A stretch of DNA of 23,182 nucleotides from a gamma proteobacterium symbiont of Lucinoma myriamae (GCA_025655635.1 JAHXIM010000403.1:1-23182); one strand, 5' to 3'; positions 1-7,470 are shown, counted from the stretch's first letter. Notes: generated from the sequence alone by a model not told the origin. Numbers and translations: made by a program.

Positions 1-32
1 CAATTTGATCAGGAACAATTAAATTACAATTA

Positions 33-458
33 ATGTTGTACGATAATCTATCAATTCATGATGATTATCTTTTTTCAGGATCGACTAATTATCTAGGTGA
101 TGAAGAAAACCCTGAAGAGCTTAAACTTTTGGTTTATCATATGTTTAAGGAATGTATGGATGATTTTTTGCCAACAAAAATAATGCTTTATTATTTATTT
201 ATAAAAAACAATAAAGATTCAACTCACTCAATAAGGAAAATGAAGCTTAAATTTGGTGATGAGAAATTAAACAAGACAACTAAACTTATACAAAAGATGA
301 TGCTTGTTAATGTGGTTTTGTCTCCGCTTCAGGTTTCCACGTATAGCTTTGTATTGATCTTTGTTTCTGTAATTAAATCAATTTTTAGTTTTCCATCAAA
401 GGCGTTTGGAAGTACAGCAAGAAGAACTGAAAGCGCATGGTATAGGGCAATTCATTAA
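33..458 (+). CDS. hypothetical protein, 141 aa, possibly a remnant
   Basis: I do not recognise this protein. The N-terminal half is acidic and polar. Residues about 62-85 are lysine-rich, and residues about 88-120 form a hydrophobic stretch that could be one or two membrane segments, followed by a basic tail ending in YRAIH. The ATG has no Shine-Dalgarno sequence at normal distance; the nearest purine run (AGGAA, 11-15) is 17 bases away. An in-frame stop lies at 6-8, so the start may be wrong or the frame may be the 3' part of a longer gene cut by a frameshift. A rho-independent terminator follows 33 bases after the stop, which supports transcription on this strand. The stretch looks more AT-rich than the genes from 720 onwards, which fits an accessory region. 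Confidence 0.35.
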   Translation: MLYDNLSIHDDYLFSGSTNYLGDEENPEELKLLVYHMFKECMDDFLPTKIMLYYLFIKNNKDSTHSIRKMKLKFGDEKLNKTTKLIQKMMLVNVVLSPLQVSTYSFVLIFVSVIKSIFSFPSKAFGSTARRTESAWYRAIH

Positions 459-490
459 ATATAAAAAAGAAAAATAATGGATGATTTTTA

Positions 491-518
491 AAAACCACCG
501 TTTTGGTGGTTTTTTTTA
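491..518 (+). terminator. rho-independent terminator after the first ORF
   Basis: Nine-base stem AAAACCACC (491-499) pairs with GGTGGTTTT (505-513) around a five-base loop and runs into a T tract to 517. It separates the AT-rich ORF at the left edge from rlmE. Confidence 0.85.
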
Positions 519-554
519 TGCCTAGAATAACCTAAACATCAGAACTCAAAAAGT

Positions 555-573
555 CGTAGTCACCACGTAGTCA
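555..573 (+). repeat. CGTAGTCA direct repeat, 11-base period
   Basis: The octamer CGTAGTCA occurs at 555-562 and again at 566-573, so the two copies sit on the same DNA face one helical turn apart. They lie about 65 bases upstream of the rlmE -35 candidate. A bound regulator is one reading; chance is another. Confidence 0.35.
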
Positions 574-636
574 TGCAAAAAACACTTACAACTACCGCTA
601 TATATTCCTTGCACATTTCACGGTAAAATGCTTATT

Positions 637-671
637 TTGACAGATTAATTTAAGTTCAACTAAATTATAAT
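637..671 (+). promoter_or_regulatory. candidate sigma-70 promoter region for rlmE
   Basis: A perfect TTGACA (637-642) is followed by TAAATT (661-666) at 18 bases, a 4/6 match to the -10 consensus. A perfect TATAAT (666-671) is also present but 23 bases away, too far for a standard spacer. The -10 assignment is therefore ambiguous. The position, 50-80 bases before rlmE and after a terminator, fits a promoter. Confidence 0.5.
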
Positions 672-719
672 CAATAAATCACTTGTGGTACTTTTAATTT
701 TCTGGCTAAAGGCTTATAA

Positions 720-1340
720 ATGGCACGTAGTAAAAGCAGTTCTGAATGGTTACAGGAACATTTTAAGGATCAATATGTCTTAAAATCACAGCAGGATGGT
801 TATCGTTCACGAGCGGCCTATAAATTACTTCAGATTCAGGAAAAAGATAAACTAATCAAACCTGGAATGAATGTGGTTGATTTAGGATCGGCTCCAGGGG
901 GGTGGTCACAAGTAGCCCGTCAGTTCGTTGGTAGTAAAGGTAAAATTGTTGCTTTAGATATTTTGCCAATGGATCAGCTGGCTCAGGTTGAATTTATTCA
1001 GGGTGACTTTCAGGAAGATGCTGTACTGGAAGAATTACTCAAGGTAGTAAATAATGAGCCGATAGATCTTGTAATTTCTGATATGGCACCCAATGTTACA
1101 GGGGTAAAGGCAGTGGATCAGCCCAAAAGCATGTATTTACTTGAATTAGCAATTGATTTAGCCGATCAGGTGTTAAAGCCGCAAGGTTGCTTATTAATGA
1201 AAGTGTTTCAGGGAGAAGGCTTTCAGCAGCTATTAGCCGAATTACGGCAGCGCTACCAAAAAGTAATTACCCGTAAACCGGATGCTTCTCGATCTCGTTC
1301 TTCTGAGATCTATTTATTAGCTAAGGGATTTAAGGGATAA
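720..1340 (+). CDS. rlmE: 23S rRNA (uridine(2552)-2'-O)-methyltransferase RlmE
   Basis: RlmE (FtsJ/RrmJ) methylates the 2'-OH of U2552 in the A loop of 23S rRNA in a late step of large-subunit assembly, using S-adenosylmethionine. The 206 residues match the family length. The SAM-binding loop DLGSAPGGWSQ is at 54-64. The catalytic K-D-K-E set is visible as K35, D121 (in SDMAPN), K161 (in LMKVFQGEG) and E196 (in SRSSEIYLLAKG). The basic N-terminus fits RNA binding. AAAGG at 708-712 lies seven bases before the ATG. ftsH follows 61 bases later, the same pair as in E. coli and many other gammaproteobacteria, where the two are cotranscribed. Confidence 0.97.
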   Translation: MARSKSSSEWLQEHFKDQYVLKSQQDGYRSRAAYKLLQIQEKDKLIKPGMNVVDLGSAPGGWSQVARQFVGSKGKIVALDILPMDQLAQVEFIQGDFQEDAVLEELLKVVNNEPIDLVISDMAPNVTGVKAVDQPKSMYLLELAIDLADQVLKPQGCLLMKVFQGEGFQQLLAELRQRYQKVITRKPDASRSRSSEIYLLAKGFKG

Positions 1341-1401
1341 TGTTAAAGTTAAATAATAAACACGAAACCATTACTAATATAAAAACGTTGGAGTATTCGT
1401 T

Positions 1402-3354
1402 TTGAACGAAATGACAAAAAATATCTTACTTTGGGTGGTCATTGGTATCATCCTTATGTCTGTCTTTAGCAATTTCACCCCGACAACGGGGCCTAAAGAT
1501 ATGAGTTACTCTGACTTTATTCAAAGTGTTGAGCGCGGCTCTATTAGTGAAGTCAAAATTGAAGGTCGGGTAATCAGCGGTAATACACTCGAAGGTAAAC
1601 ATTTCACTACCTATAGCCCTGAAACTGATAATCGTGCTCTGATTGGTACATTGTTAGAAAACACCGTGAAAATTGTTGGTGAACCACCTAAGCAGCAAAG
1701 TTTGCTGGTGCAATTGTTTATTTCATCTTTTCCAATACTGTTAATTGTAGGTATCTGGATTTATTTCATGCGTCAGATGCAGGGCGGCGCTGGTGGTCGT
1801 GGTGCAATGTCTTTTGGTAAAAGCAAGGCAAGATTATTAGGTGAAGATCAGGTTAAAGTGAACTTTTCTGATGTGGCCGGTTGTGATGAAGCCAAGGAAG
1901 AAGTTAGTGAACTCGTTGATTTCTTAAGCGATCCGGGTAAATTCACCAAACTGGGTGGTAAGCTCCCGCGTGGCGTTTTAATGGTGGGAAGTCCGGGAAC
2001 GGGTAAAACCTTATTGGCAAAAGCCATTGCAGGTGAAGCTAAGGTGCCATTTTTTACCATATCAGGTTCTGACTTTGTTGAAATGTTTGTTGGTGTGGGT
2101 GCGTCGCGTGTACGTGATATGTTTGAACAGGCTAAAAAGCATGCACCTTGTATTATCTTTATTGATGAAATTGATGCCGTGGGTCGTCATCGTGGTGCCG
2201 GTCTTGGCGGTGGTCACGATGAAAGAGAACAAACTTTAAACCAATTATTAGTTGAAATGGATGGTTTTGAGGGTAATGAAGGCGTCATTGTTATTGCCGC
2301 TACTAACCGCCCTGATGTACTTGATCCTGCCTTATTACGCCCTGGGCGCTTTGACCGTCAGGTCGTTGTACCGTTGCCTGATATCAAAGGTCGTGAGCAT
2401 ATCCTTAAGGTTCATTTGCGTAAAGTGCCTATTGATGACAATGTGCAGCCAAAATACATTGCTCGCGGCACACCCGGATTTTCTGGTGCTGATTTAGCCA
2501 ACCTTGTGAATGAGGCGGCTTTATTTGCGGCAAAATTTGATTCCCGTGTGGTCACCATGGAGCATCTGGAAAAAGCCAAAGATAAAATCATGATGGGGTC
2601 TGAGCGTAAATCTATGGTGATGAAAGACAAAGAAAAGAAGATGACTGCCTATCACGAATCAGGGCATGCTATTGTTGGCCTTCTGGTGCCATCACATGAT
2701 CCGGTCTATAAGGTGAGTATTATCCCCCGGGGGAGAGCATTGGGTGTCACTATGTTTTTACCTGAGGAAGACCGTTATAGTCTGAGTAAAGAACAATTAA
2801 ACAGTCAGATCTCCAGCCTGTTTGGCGGTCGTATTGCTGAAGAACTGATTTATGGTTCTGATATGGTGACAACGGGTGCCAGTAATGATATTGAGCGTGC
2901 GACTGACCTGGCTCGTAATATGGTCACCAAATGGGGCTTGTCTGCTAAATTAGGGCCATTGTCCTATTCTGAGGAAGAAGGAGAGATTTTCCTTGGTCGT
3001 TCTGTCACACAGCATAAAAATGTTTCAGATGAAACTGCTCATATTATTGATGAAGAAATTCGCAGTTTTATTGATAAAAACTATGCACGTTCAGAACAGA
3101 TCCTGAAGGATAACATTGATAAATTACATGCCATGACTGACGCATTGATGAAGTATGAAACCATTGACCGCGATCAGATTGACGATGTTATGGCAGGAAA
3201 AACACCTCGTGAACCTAAAGGCTGGTCTGATATTGATTCATCGGGTCCGGAAGGTGGTTCTACTGTGAGCAGTGAAGAAAAAGCAGACTCAGGAAGCGAG
3301 CAAAAAAAGGACTCAGCTGATGGCTCTATTGGCGGTCCGGCAGATCAGCATTAA
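1402..3354 (+). CDS. ftsH: ATP-dependent zinc metalloprotease FtsH
   Basis: FtsH is a membrane-anchored hexameric AAA+ protease that degrades unassembled membrane proteins and regulatory proteins. Visible in order: TM1 at about 7-24, a periplasmic domain, TM2 at about 103-122, Walker A GSPGTGKT at 196-203, pore motif around F229, Walker B IIFIDEID at 251-258, the second region of homology with R313 and R316, and the zinc site HESGH (H418, H422) with D496 as third ligand. The tail after about 605 is Ser/Glu/Lys-rich and variable, as is usual. Length is 650 against 644 in E. coli. The start is TTG: GGAG at 1390-1393 sits eight bases before it, whereas the in-frame ATG at 1411 is 17 bases away. 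Walker A has Ser where GPPGTGKT is usual, which still fits GxxGxGKT. Confidence 0.98.
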   Translation: MNEMTKNILLWVVIGIILMSVFSNFTPTTGPKDMSYSDFIQSVERGSISEVKIEGRVISGNTLEGKHFTTYSPETDNRALIGTLLENTVKIVGEPPKQQSLLVQLFISSFPILLIVGIWIYFMRQMQGGAGGRGAMSFGKSKARLLGEDQVKVNFSDVAGCDEAKEEVSELVDFLSDPGKFTKLGGKLPRGVLMVGSPGTGKTLLAKAIAGEAKVPFFTISGSDFVEMFVGVGASRVRDMFEQAKKHAPCIIFIDEIDAVGRHRGAGLGGGHDEREQTLNQLLVEMDGFEGNEGVIVIAATNRPDVLDPALLRPGRFDRQVVVPLPDIKGREHILKVHLRKVPIDDNVQPKYIARGTPGFSGADLANLVNEAALFAAKFDSRVVTMEHLEKAKDKIMMGSERKSMVMKDKEKKMTAYHESGHAIVGLLVPSHDPVYKVSIIPRGRALGVTMFLPEEDRYSLSKEQLNSQISSLFGGRIAEELIYGSDMVTTGASNDIERATDLARNMVTKWGLSAKLGPLSYSEEEGEIFLGRSVTQHKNVSDETAHIIDEEIRSFIDKNYARSEQILKDNIDKLHAMTDALMKYETIDRDQIDDVMAGKTPREPKGWSDIDSSGPEGGSTVSSEEKADSGSEQKKDSADGSIGGPADQH

Positions 3355-3412
3355 TTTGTAACATCTTGTATTAAGAGATGCGTTCTTACAATTCTACTCT
3401 TATCCTAAAAAG

Positions 3413-3450
3413 GACAGCGATAATTACCATATTCTTTAATTATCGCTGTC
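3413..3450 (+). promoter_or_regulatory. 14-bp perfect inverted repeat just upstream of folP
   Basis: GACAGCGATAATTA (3413-3426) and TAATTATCGCTGTC (3437-3450) are exact reverse complements around a ten-base loop. No T tract follows, so this is not a standard terminator. The 3' arm ends 12 bases before the folP ATG, and I see no Shine-Dalgarno sequence in between. It could be an attenuator, an mRNA processing or stability hairpin, or an operator. Confidence 0.6.
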
Positions 3451-3462
3451 TCTAATCAAACT

Positions 3463-4293
3463 ATGACAAACAACCTCATTCGTTGCGCTGATCGAGAACT
3501 ATCACTTGGTTCCCCTGTTGTGATGGGCATATTAAATGTTACCCCGGATTCATTTTCTGATGGCGGTTTATTCAGTAACTCAGAAAAAGCACTTCGCCAG
3601 GCAGAAAAAATGCTTGCTGATGGTGCTCTGATCATTGATATTGGTGGTGAATCAACCCGACCCGGAGCAAAATTAGTTTCAGAGTCCGAAGAGCTGGATA
3701 GAGTGCTCCCTATTATTGAAAAGATACATCAGGAACTGGATGTAATAACGTCCATCGATACCAGTAAAGCCATTGTGATGAAAGAAGCTGCCAGAGCAGG
3801 GTGTGGGATGATTAATGATGTTATGGCTTTGCGTGGTGATGGTGCTCTTGAAGCGGCTCAGCAAACAGGTTTACCCGTTTGTTTGATGCATATGAAAGGT
3901 GAGCCGCGAACCATGCAGTCTGAGCCACAATATGATGATGTAGTTTTTGAAGTTAAAGACTTTTTAACACAACGAATAGAGCAATGCCTGGCTCAGGGTA
4001 TAAAAAAAGAACAGATTATCATTGACCCGGGATTTGGCTTTGGTAAAACATTGGCGCATAATATTACGCTGTTTAAGCATATTGATGTATTGACAGAGCT
4101 TGGCTTTCCCGTTTTGGTGGGTGCTTCACGTAAAAGTATGATTGGGCAAATTACCGATAGAAATATAGAAGATCGTCTGGCAGGAAGTCTTGCTCTGGCA
4201 ACTCTGGCGGCAATTAATGCTGCTGCCATAATTAGAGTTCATGATGTGGCTGAAACAGTTGATGCGCTTAAAATAACGCATGCATTAGCTTAA
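3463..4293 (+). CDS. folP: dihydropteroate synthase
   Basis: FolP condenses p-aminobenzoate with 6-hydroxymethyl-7,8-dihydropterin diphosphate to give dihydropteroate, and is the sulfonamide target. The 276 residues form the expected TIM barrel. Signatures: MGILNVTPDSFSDGG at 21-35, IDIGGESTRPGA at 58-69, IDTSK around 98-102, MINDV at 116-120, the pterin-site DPGFGFGKT at 188-196, GASRKSMIG at 220-228 and RVHDV at 258-262. The ATG matches the family start, although no ribosome binding site is evident and a strong hairpin lies immediately upstream. It is placed between ftsH and glmM as in E. coli. Confidence 0.97.
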   Translation: MTNNLIRCADRELSLGSPVVMGILNVTPDSFSDGGLFSNSEKALRQAEKMLADGALIIDIGGESTRPGAKLVSESEELDRVLPIIEKIHQELDVITSIDTSKAIVMKEAARAGCGMINDVMALRGDGALEAAQQTGLPVCLMHMKGEPRTMQSEPQYDDVVFEVKDFLTQRIEQCLAQGIKKEQIIIDPGFGFGKTLAHNITLFKHIDVLTELGFPVLVGASRKSMIGQITDRNIEDRLAGSLALATLAAINAAAIIRVHDVAETVDALKITHALA

Positions 4294-4300
4294 TTTATCG

Positions 4301-4362
4301 TAACTATTCAATGTGTCTTGCTTTATATACAGGCTTTTTTTATGCGATACACTGAATAGTTA
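4301..4362 (+). repeat. long imperfect inverted repeat between folP and glmM
   Basis: TAACTATTCA (4301-4310) is the exact reverse complement of TGAATAGTTA (4353-4362). After one mismatch the pairing continues inward for about six more base pairs including one G-T wobble (4312-4317 with 4346-4351). The outer arm overlaps TATAAT (4361-4366), a possible -10 for glmM with no good -35. A run of seven T (4335-4341) lies inside the loop rather than after the stem, so this is not a classical terminator. Confidence 0.5.
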
Positions 4363-4425
4363 TAATTTATCAACACTCACTCAAGCAGTACTTATGAGTT
4401 GAATCTGGACAAAGAAAATAACGAC

Positions 4426-5766
4426 ATGAAAAAGAAATACTTTGGTACTGATGGAATTCGTGGAAAAGTAGGACAATATCCTATGACTGCAGAATTTATT
4501 CTTAAGCTGGGCTGGGCTGCTGGTCGGGTTTTGGCAAAGCAGGGTAAAGGTAAAGCTGTTATTGGTAAGGACACCCGAATTTCCGGTTATATGTATGAAT
4601 CAGCATTAGAAGCGGGTTTGTCAGCCGCAGGTATTGATTGTCTTTTGACAGGTCCTATGCCGACTCCTGGAATAGCCTATCTGACACGCACCATGAATGC
4701 TCAGCTTGGTATTGTCATCAGTGCTTCCCACAATCCCTATTATGATAATGGCATTAAGTTTTTTTCAGCAGATGGGACAAAACTATCAGATGAGATTGAA
4801 CATGCTATTGAAGCAGAGCTGGAACATGAAATGGTGACTGTTGAGTCATCACAATTAGGTAAAGCCAAACGTATCAAGGATGCTTCCGGGCGTTATATCG
4901 AACATTGTAAGGGGACTTCCCCGTTTTTTATGGATTTAACCGGGCTGAGAATTGTGCTTGATACCGCACATGGTGCTGCCTATCAGGTTGCTCCCAGTGT
5001 TTTTTCTGAACTCGGTGCAGAAGTTATTGTGATTGGTAATGAACCGAATGGTGTCAATATTAATGAAAAAGTGGGTTCAACCTATCCAGAAACGCTGCAG
5101 CAGACCGTAATGCAGCATCGCGCTGATTTAGGTATTGCGTTAGATGGTGATGCTGATCGTGTATTAATGGTTGATCACAAGGGTGAAGTTGTCGATGGCG
5201 ATGAGTTATTATTTATTATTGCTATGGCTCGAAAAAATCATCAGGATACCAATGATTTTGGTGTCGTTGGTACCTTGATGAGTAATCTTGGGATGGAAAC
5301 AGCGCTTAAAAAGTCAGGCCTGGGTTTTGTTCGTGCTGATGTCGGTGATCGTTATGTTATGGAAGAATTGAATAATCGAGGCTGGGCCATCGGTGGTGAA
5401 TCTTCGGGGCATATTATTTGTCTTGACCGAACGACGACAGGAGATGGTATCGTTGCTGCATTACAAGTACTTGCTGCAATTATTGAGAGTAATAAAACCT
5501 TACATGAATTAAAAAATGGTATGGATAAATACCCCCAGCATATGATTAATGTCAGAGTGGGCAAAAAGGTCGATCCATTGACTTCAGAAGAAGTTGTCAA
5601 GGCTGTCTCTGATGCAGAACAACGTTTAGCAGATAAAGGCCGGGTATTATTAAGAGCCTCGGGAACAGAACCTCTTATTCGGGTGATGATAGAAGGTTCA
5701 GATGAAAGACAGGTATTGAAAGAAGTTAAAGAACTGGCTGATATAGTCGAACAGGTTTTTAAATAA
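4426..5766 (+). CDS. glmM: phosphoglucosamine mutase
   Basis: GlmM interconverts glucosamine-6-phosphate and glucosamine-1-phosphate, feeding UDP-GlcNAc for peptidoglycan and lipopolysaccharide. From this ATG the protein is 446 residues (E. coli 445) and begins MKKKYFGTDGIRG, the family start. The active-site phosphoserine is S101 in VISASHNP. The metal loop DGDADR has D240, D242 and D244, the sugar-specificity loop GGESSGH is at 323-329, and the phosphate-binding loop RASGTEPLIRV is at 410-420. An in-frame TTG at 4399 would add nine residues not expected in the family. The Shine-Dalgarno sequence is weak (an A-rich AAAGAAAA stretch). Confidence 0.97.
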   Translation: MKKKYFGTDGIRGKVGQYPMTAEFILKLGWAAGRVLAKQGKGKAVIGKDTRISGYMYESALEAGLSAAGIDCLLTGPMPTPGIAYLTRTMNAQLGIVISASHNPYYDNGIKFFSADGTKLSDEIEHAIEAELEHEMVTVESSQLGKAKRIKDASGRYIEHCKGTSPFFMDLTGLRIVLDTAHGAAYQVAPSVFSELGAEVIVIGNEPNGVNINEKVGSTYPETLQQTVMQHRADLGIALDGDADRVLMVDHKGEVVDGDELLFIIAMARKNHQDTNDFGVVGTLMSNLGMETALKKSGLGFVRADVGDRYVMEELNNRGWAIGGESSGHIICLDRTTTGDGIVAALQVLAAIIESNKTLHELKNGMDKYPQHMINVRVGKKVDPLTSEEVVKAVSDAEQRLADKGRVLLRASGTEPLIRVMIEGSDERQVLKEVKELADIVEQVFK

Positions 5767-5820
5767 CAAAATAATTTTGCTTAATAGATGAGCAACATGA
5801 AAGTTTTATAAGCTCAGGAA

Positions 5821-5849
5821 TTGATTTTTTGAGGCTATAAAGGTATCAT
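5821..5849 (+). promoter_or_regulatory. candidate sigma-70 promoter for tpiA
   Basis: TTGATT (5821-5826) and TATCAT (5844-5849) are separated by exactly 17 bases, giving 4/6 and 5/6 matches. Transcription would begin about 25 bases before the tpiA ATG. An alternative -10, TATAAA at 5836-5841, has no matching -35. Confidence 0.5.
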
Positions 5850-5880
5850 TTCGCGCTGAACAGAAAAAATAGGAAGAACA

Positions 5881-6642
5881 ATGCGTACACCATTAGTAGC
5901 TGGAAATTGGAAAATGAATGGCTCCAGAGAGAGCATCAAAGAATTAATCAATGGCGTAGTTGAAGGAGCTAAACCTTTAAATGACGTAGATATTGCGGTT
6001 TGTCCTTCTGCTATTCATATTGCTGATGTCACTGCAGCAACTGAGGGTAGTAATGTTGCCGTGGGTTCACAACATGCATGTACAGAGCTTAAAGGTGCAT
6101 TTACTGGTGAAACATCTATTGACATGATTAAAGAATTTGGCTGCCAGTATGCCATTGTCGGACACTCTGAGCGCCGTACAATTTATGGCGAAACGGATGA
6201 AATTGTGGCCAAAAAATTTGCTGTTGTAAAAGAAGCCGGTATGATCCCTATTTTTTGTATTGGTGAAACACTCGAAGAACGTGAAGCAAACATTACCGAG
6301 AAAGTGTGTGCACGCCAAATTGATGCTGTCTTTGCCCTTGAAGGTGATAATGCATTTGAAGGTGCTGTGATTGCATATGAGCCTGTTTGGGCCATTGGTA
6401 CAGGTAAAACAGCTTCACCAGAACAAGCACAGGCAGTACATGCATTCATTCGCCAGCATATTGCTGAGCGTAATGCCGATATCGCCGAGAAAGTACAGAT
6501 TTTGTATGGTGGTAGTATGAATCCTATGAATGCCAAAGATCTGATGGCTAAAAATGATATAGATGGTGGCTTGATTGGTGGTGCTTCTTTGAAACATGAA
6601 GATTTTCTGGCAATTTGTCAGGCTGCTCAAGTAAGCATTTAG
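5881..6642 (+). CDS. tpiA: triosephosphate isomerase
   Basis: TpiA interconverts dihydroxyacetone phosphate and glyceraldehyde-3-phosphate in glycolysis and gluconeogenesis. The 253 residues are a full TIM barrel. Catalytic residues: N9 and K11 in AGNWKMNG, H95 in VGHSERR and E167 in AYEPVWAIGTG, with loop 6 following at about 168-178. The phosphate-binding LYGGS lies at 208-212. The usual GAQN/GAQ motif reads GSQH (62-65); the conserved Gln is kept. AGGAAG at 5871-5876 is a good ribosome binding site. Placement between glmM and secG is found in Pseudomonas and Legionella-type genomes but not in E. coli. Confidence 0.97.
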   Translation: MRTPLVAGNWKMNGSRESIKELINGVVEGAKPLNDVDIAVCPSAIHIADVTAATEGSNVAVGSQHACTELKGAFTGETSIDMIKEFGCQYAIVGHSERRTIYGETDEIVAKKFAVVKEAGMIPIFCIGETLEEREANITEKVCARQIDAVFALEGDNAFEGAVIAYEPVWAIGTGKTASPEQAQAVHAFIRQHIAERNADIAEKVQILYGGSMNPMNAKDLMAKNDIDGGLIGGASLKHEDFLAICQAAQVSI

Positions 6643-6695
6643 GGTTTTATTAATAAATTTTTTCGCAATCTTAAGATAAACTGGTAATAAAAAAT

Positions 6696-7067
6696 ATGGA
6701 AGCAGTAATACTGGCAGTTCACATTGTCATTGCAATTACACTCATTGGCTTGATTCTAATTCAGCAAGGTAAAGGTGCTGATGCAGGAGCTGCTTTTGGC
6801 GGCGGTGGTGGTGCATCATCAACTGTCTTTGGTAGTCAGGGTTCAGGCAATTTTTTAAGTAAATCAACGGCAGTTCTGGCAACCGTCTTCTTTGTAACCA
6901 GTTTGTTTTTATCATATCTTTCAGGCCAGGTTTCTGCAGAAAAAACAGAAGCTGTTGAAGTGTTAAATCGGGTCGAACAAATTCAATCTGAAGATAAACC
7001 GGCTGTACCTGTTTCAGCTAATACTCCTGCTGAAACAACAGATAAACCTTCATTACCGGTTGAATAA
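6696..7067 (+). CDS. secG: protein-export membrane protein SecG
   Basis: SecG is the small accessory subunit of the SecYEG translocon and stimulates SecA-driven export. The 123 residues show two membrane segments, about 3-22 and 56-76, joined by the family's Gly-rich cytoplasmic loop QQGKGADAGAAFGGG (23-37) and a Ser/Gly stretch. The C-terminal 45 residues are Glu/Pro/Thr-rich and low in complexity, as is common in this family. It follows tpiA by 53 bases and is followed by tRNA-Leu, the conserved gammaproteobacterial secG-leuU arrangement. Confidence 0.95.
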   Translation: MEAVILAVHIVIAITLIGLILIQQGKGADAGAAFGGGGGASSTVFGSQGSGNFLSKSTAVLATVFFVTSLFLSYLSGQVSAEKTEAVEVLNRVEQIQSEDKPAVPVSANTPAETTDKPSLPVE

Positions 7068-7078
7068 CATTTGACCTA

Positions 7079-7097
7079 CAAAATAGCTTCTATTTTG
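7079..7097 (+). other. small hairpin between secG and tRNA-Leu
   Basis: CAAAATAG (7079-7086) pairs with CTATTTTG (7090-7097) over a three-base loop. No T tract follows directly. It could be a weak terminator or a processing structure that frees the tRNA 5' end from a secG transcript. Confidence 0.35.
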
Positions 7098-7123
7098 CAG
7101 CTTATGTTTTAAAAAATGAATTA

Positions 7124-7209
7124 GCCGATGTGGTGAAATTGGTAGACACGCTACCTTGAGGGGGTAGTGGCTTATGGCTGTGCCGGTTCGACTCCGGCCA
7201 TCGGCACCA
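7124..7209 (+). tRNA. leuU: tRNA-Leu (anticodon GAG), CCA encoded
   Basis: The acceptor arms GCCGATG (7124-7130) and CATCGGC (7199-7205) pair perfectly, followed by discriminator A and an encoded CCA (7207-7209). The anticodon stem CTACC/GGTAG (7151-7155, 7163-7167) encloses loop TTGAGGG with anticodon GAG at 7158-7160, reading CUC and CUU. A long variable arm, as in class II tRNAs, lies between 7168 and 7181. The T arm is GCCGG-TTCGACT-CCGGC (7182-7198). The E. coli equivalent downstream of secG is leuU, so the symbol is by synteny and anticodon. Confidence 0.97.
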
Positions 7210-7215
7210 AATTGA

Positions 7216-7245
7216 GACATTGTTTATTTAATAATAAATAATGTC
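7216..7245 (+). other. 13-bp AT-rich hairpin after tRNA-Leu
   Basis: Bases 7216-7228 pair with 7233-7245 (outer arms GACATT and AATGTC, one G-T wobble) around loop TAAT. It lies six bases after the CCA. It lacks a following T tract, so it may guide tRNA 3' processing or serve as a weak or bidirectional terminator rather than a strong rho-independent one. Confidence 0.5.
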
Positions 7246-7324
7246 GGAAGTGTAAATTTAGCACAAAGCTCCTGTAGAAAAGTATTAAAATAATAAACCT
7301 GTAAAGTCAGAATAAAGTACTTTT

Positions 7325-7376
7325 CATGATGTTGAATATAGTTTAAAGTATTACCAATCTCTTATTCAACATAATG
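7325..7376 (+). repeat. interrupted inverted repeat in the nuo leader
   Basis: ATGTTGAATA (7329-7338) and TATTCAACAT (7363-7372) are perfect reverse complements. After one mismatch, CAT (7325-7327) pairs with ATG (7374-7376). The 24-base centre and the position 95-146 bases before nuoA suit either an operator with two half-sites or a leader-RNA hairpin. No convincing -35/-10 pair was found in 7210-7470. Confidence 0.45.
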
Positions 7377-7440
7377 AATATACGTTTTTAAGAACATAGC
7401 TAAAAAAATTTAAATAATATTAGTGTTCGATGTCCATCGC

Positions 7441-7470
7441 ATTAGATATCGGATAAAGTAAGGATCTAAT
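7441..7470 (+). promoter_or_regulatory. nuoA ribosome binding site enclosed in a small hairpin
   Basis: The Shine-Dalgarno sequence TAAGGA (7458-7463) is flanked by ATTAGAT (7441-7447) and ATCTAAT (7464-7470), which are reverse complements. The 3' arm directly abuts the nuoA ATG. Folding would present the ribosome site in a loop and pair the bases beside the start codon. Confidence 0.4.

Noticed and set aside
1411..1413. ATG as the FtsH start
   Set aside because: The Shine-Dalgarno sequence GGAG is 17 bases away from it but eight bases from the TTG at 1402. The difference is only three residues, so it remains a minor alternative.
1987..2010. Ser in the FtsH Walker A motif (GSPGTGKT) as a defect
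   Set aside because: The essential Gly, Lys and Thr are intact and the motif still fits GxxGxGK[ST]; all protease residues are present.
1848..2060. Antisense and alternate-frame ORFs inside ftsH, tpiA, nuoF, nuoG and others
   Set aside because: They lie within well-conserved genes, lack ribosome sites and have compositions expected of shadow frames.
4399..4425. TTG start extending GlmM by nine residues
   Set aside because: The extra residues have no counterpart in the family, there is no ribosome site before the TTG, and the ATG at 4426 gives the exact family N-terminus.
5767..5779. CAAAATAATTTTG palindrome after glmM as a terminator
   Set aside because: The arms leave almost no loop and no T tract follows; too weak to call.
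7079..7097. Strong terminator between secG and tRNA-Leu
   Set aside because: The hairpin is AT-rich, only eight base pairs long and lacks a T tract, so it was kept only as a possible weak structure.
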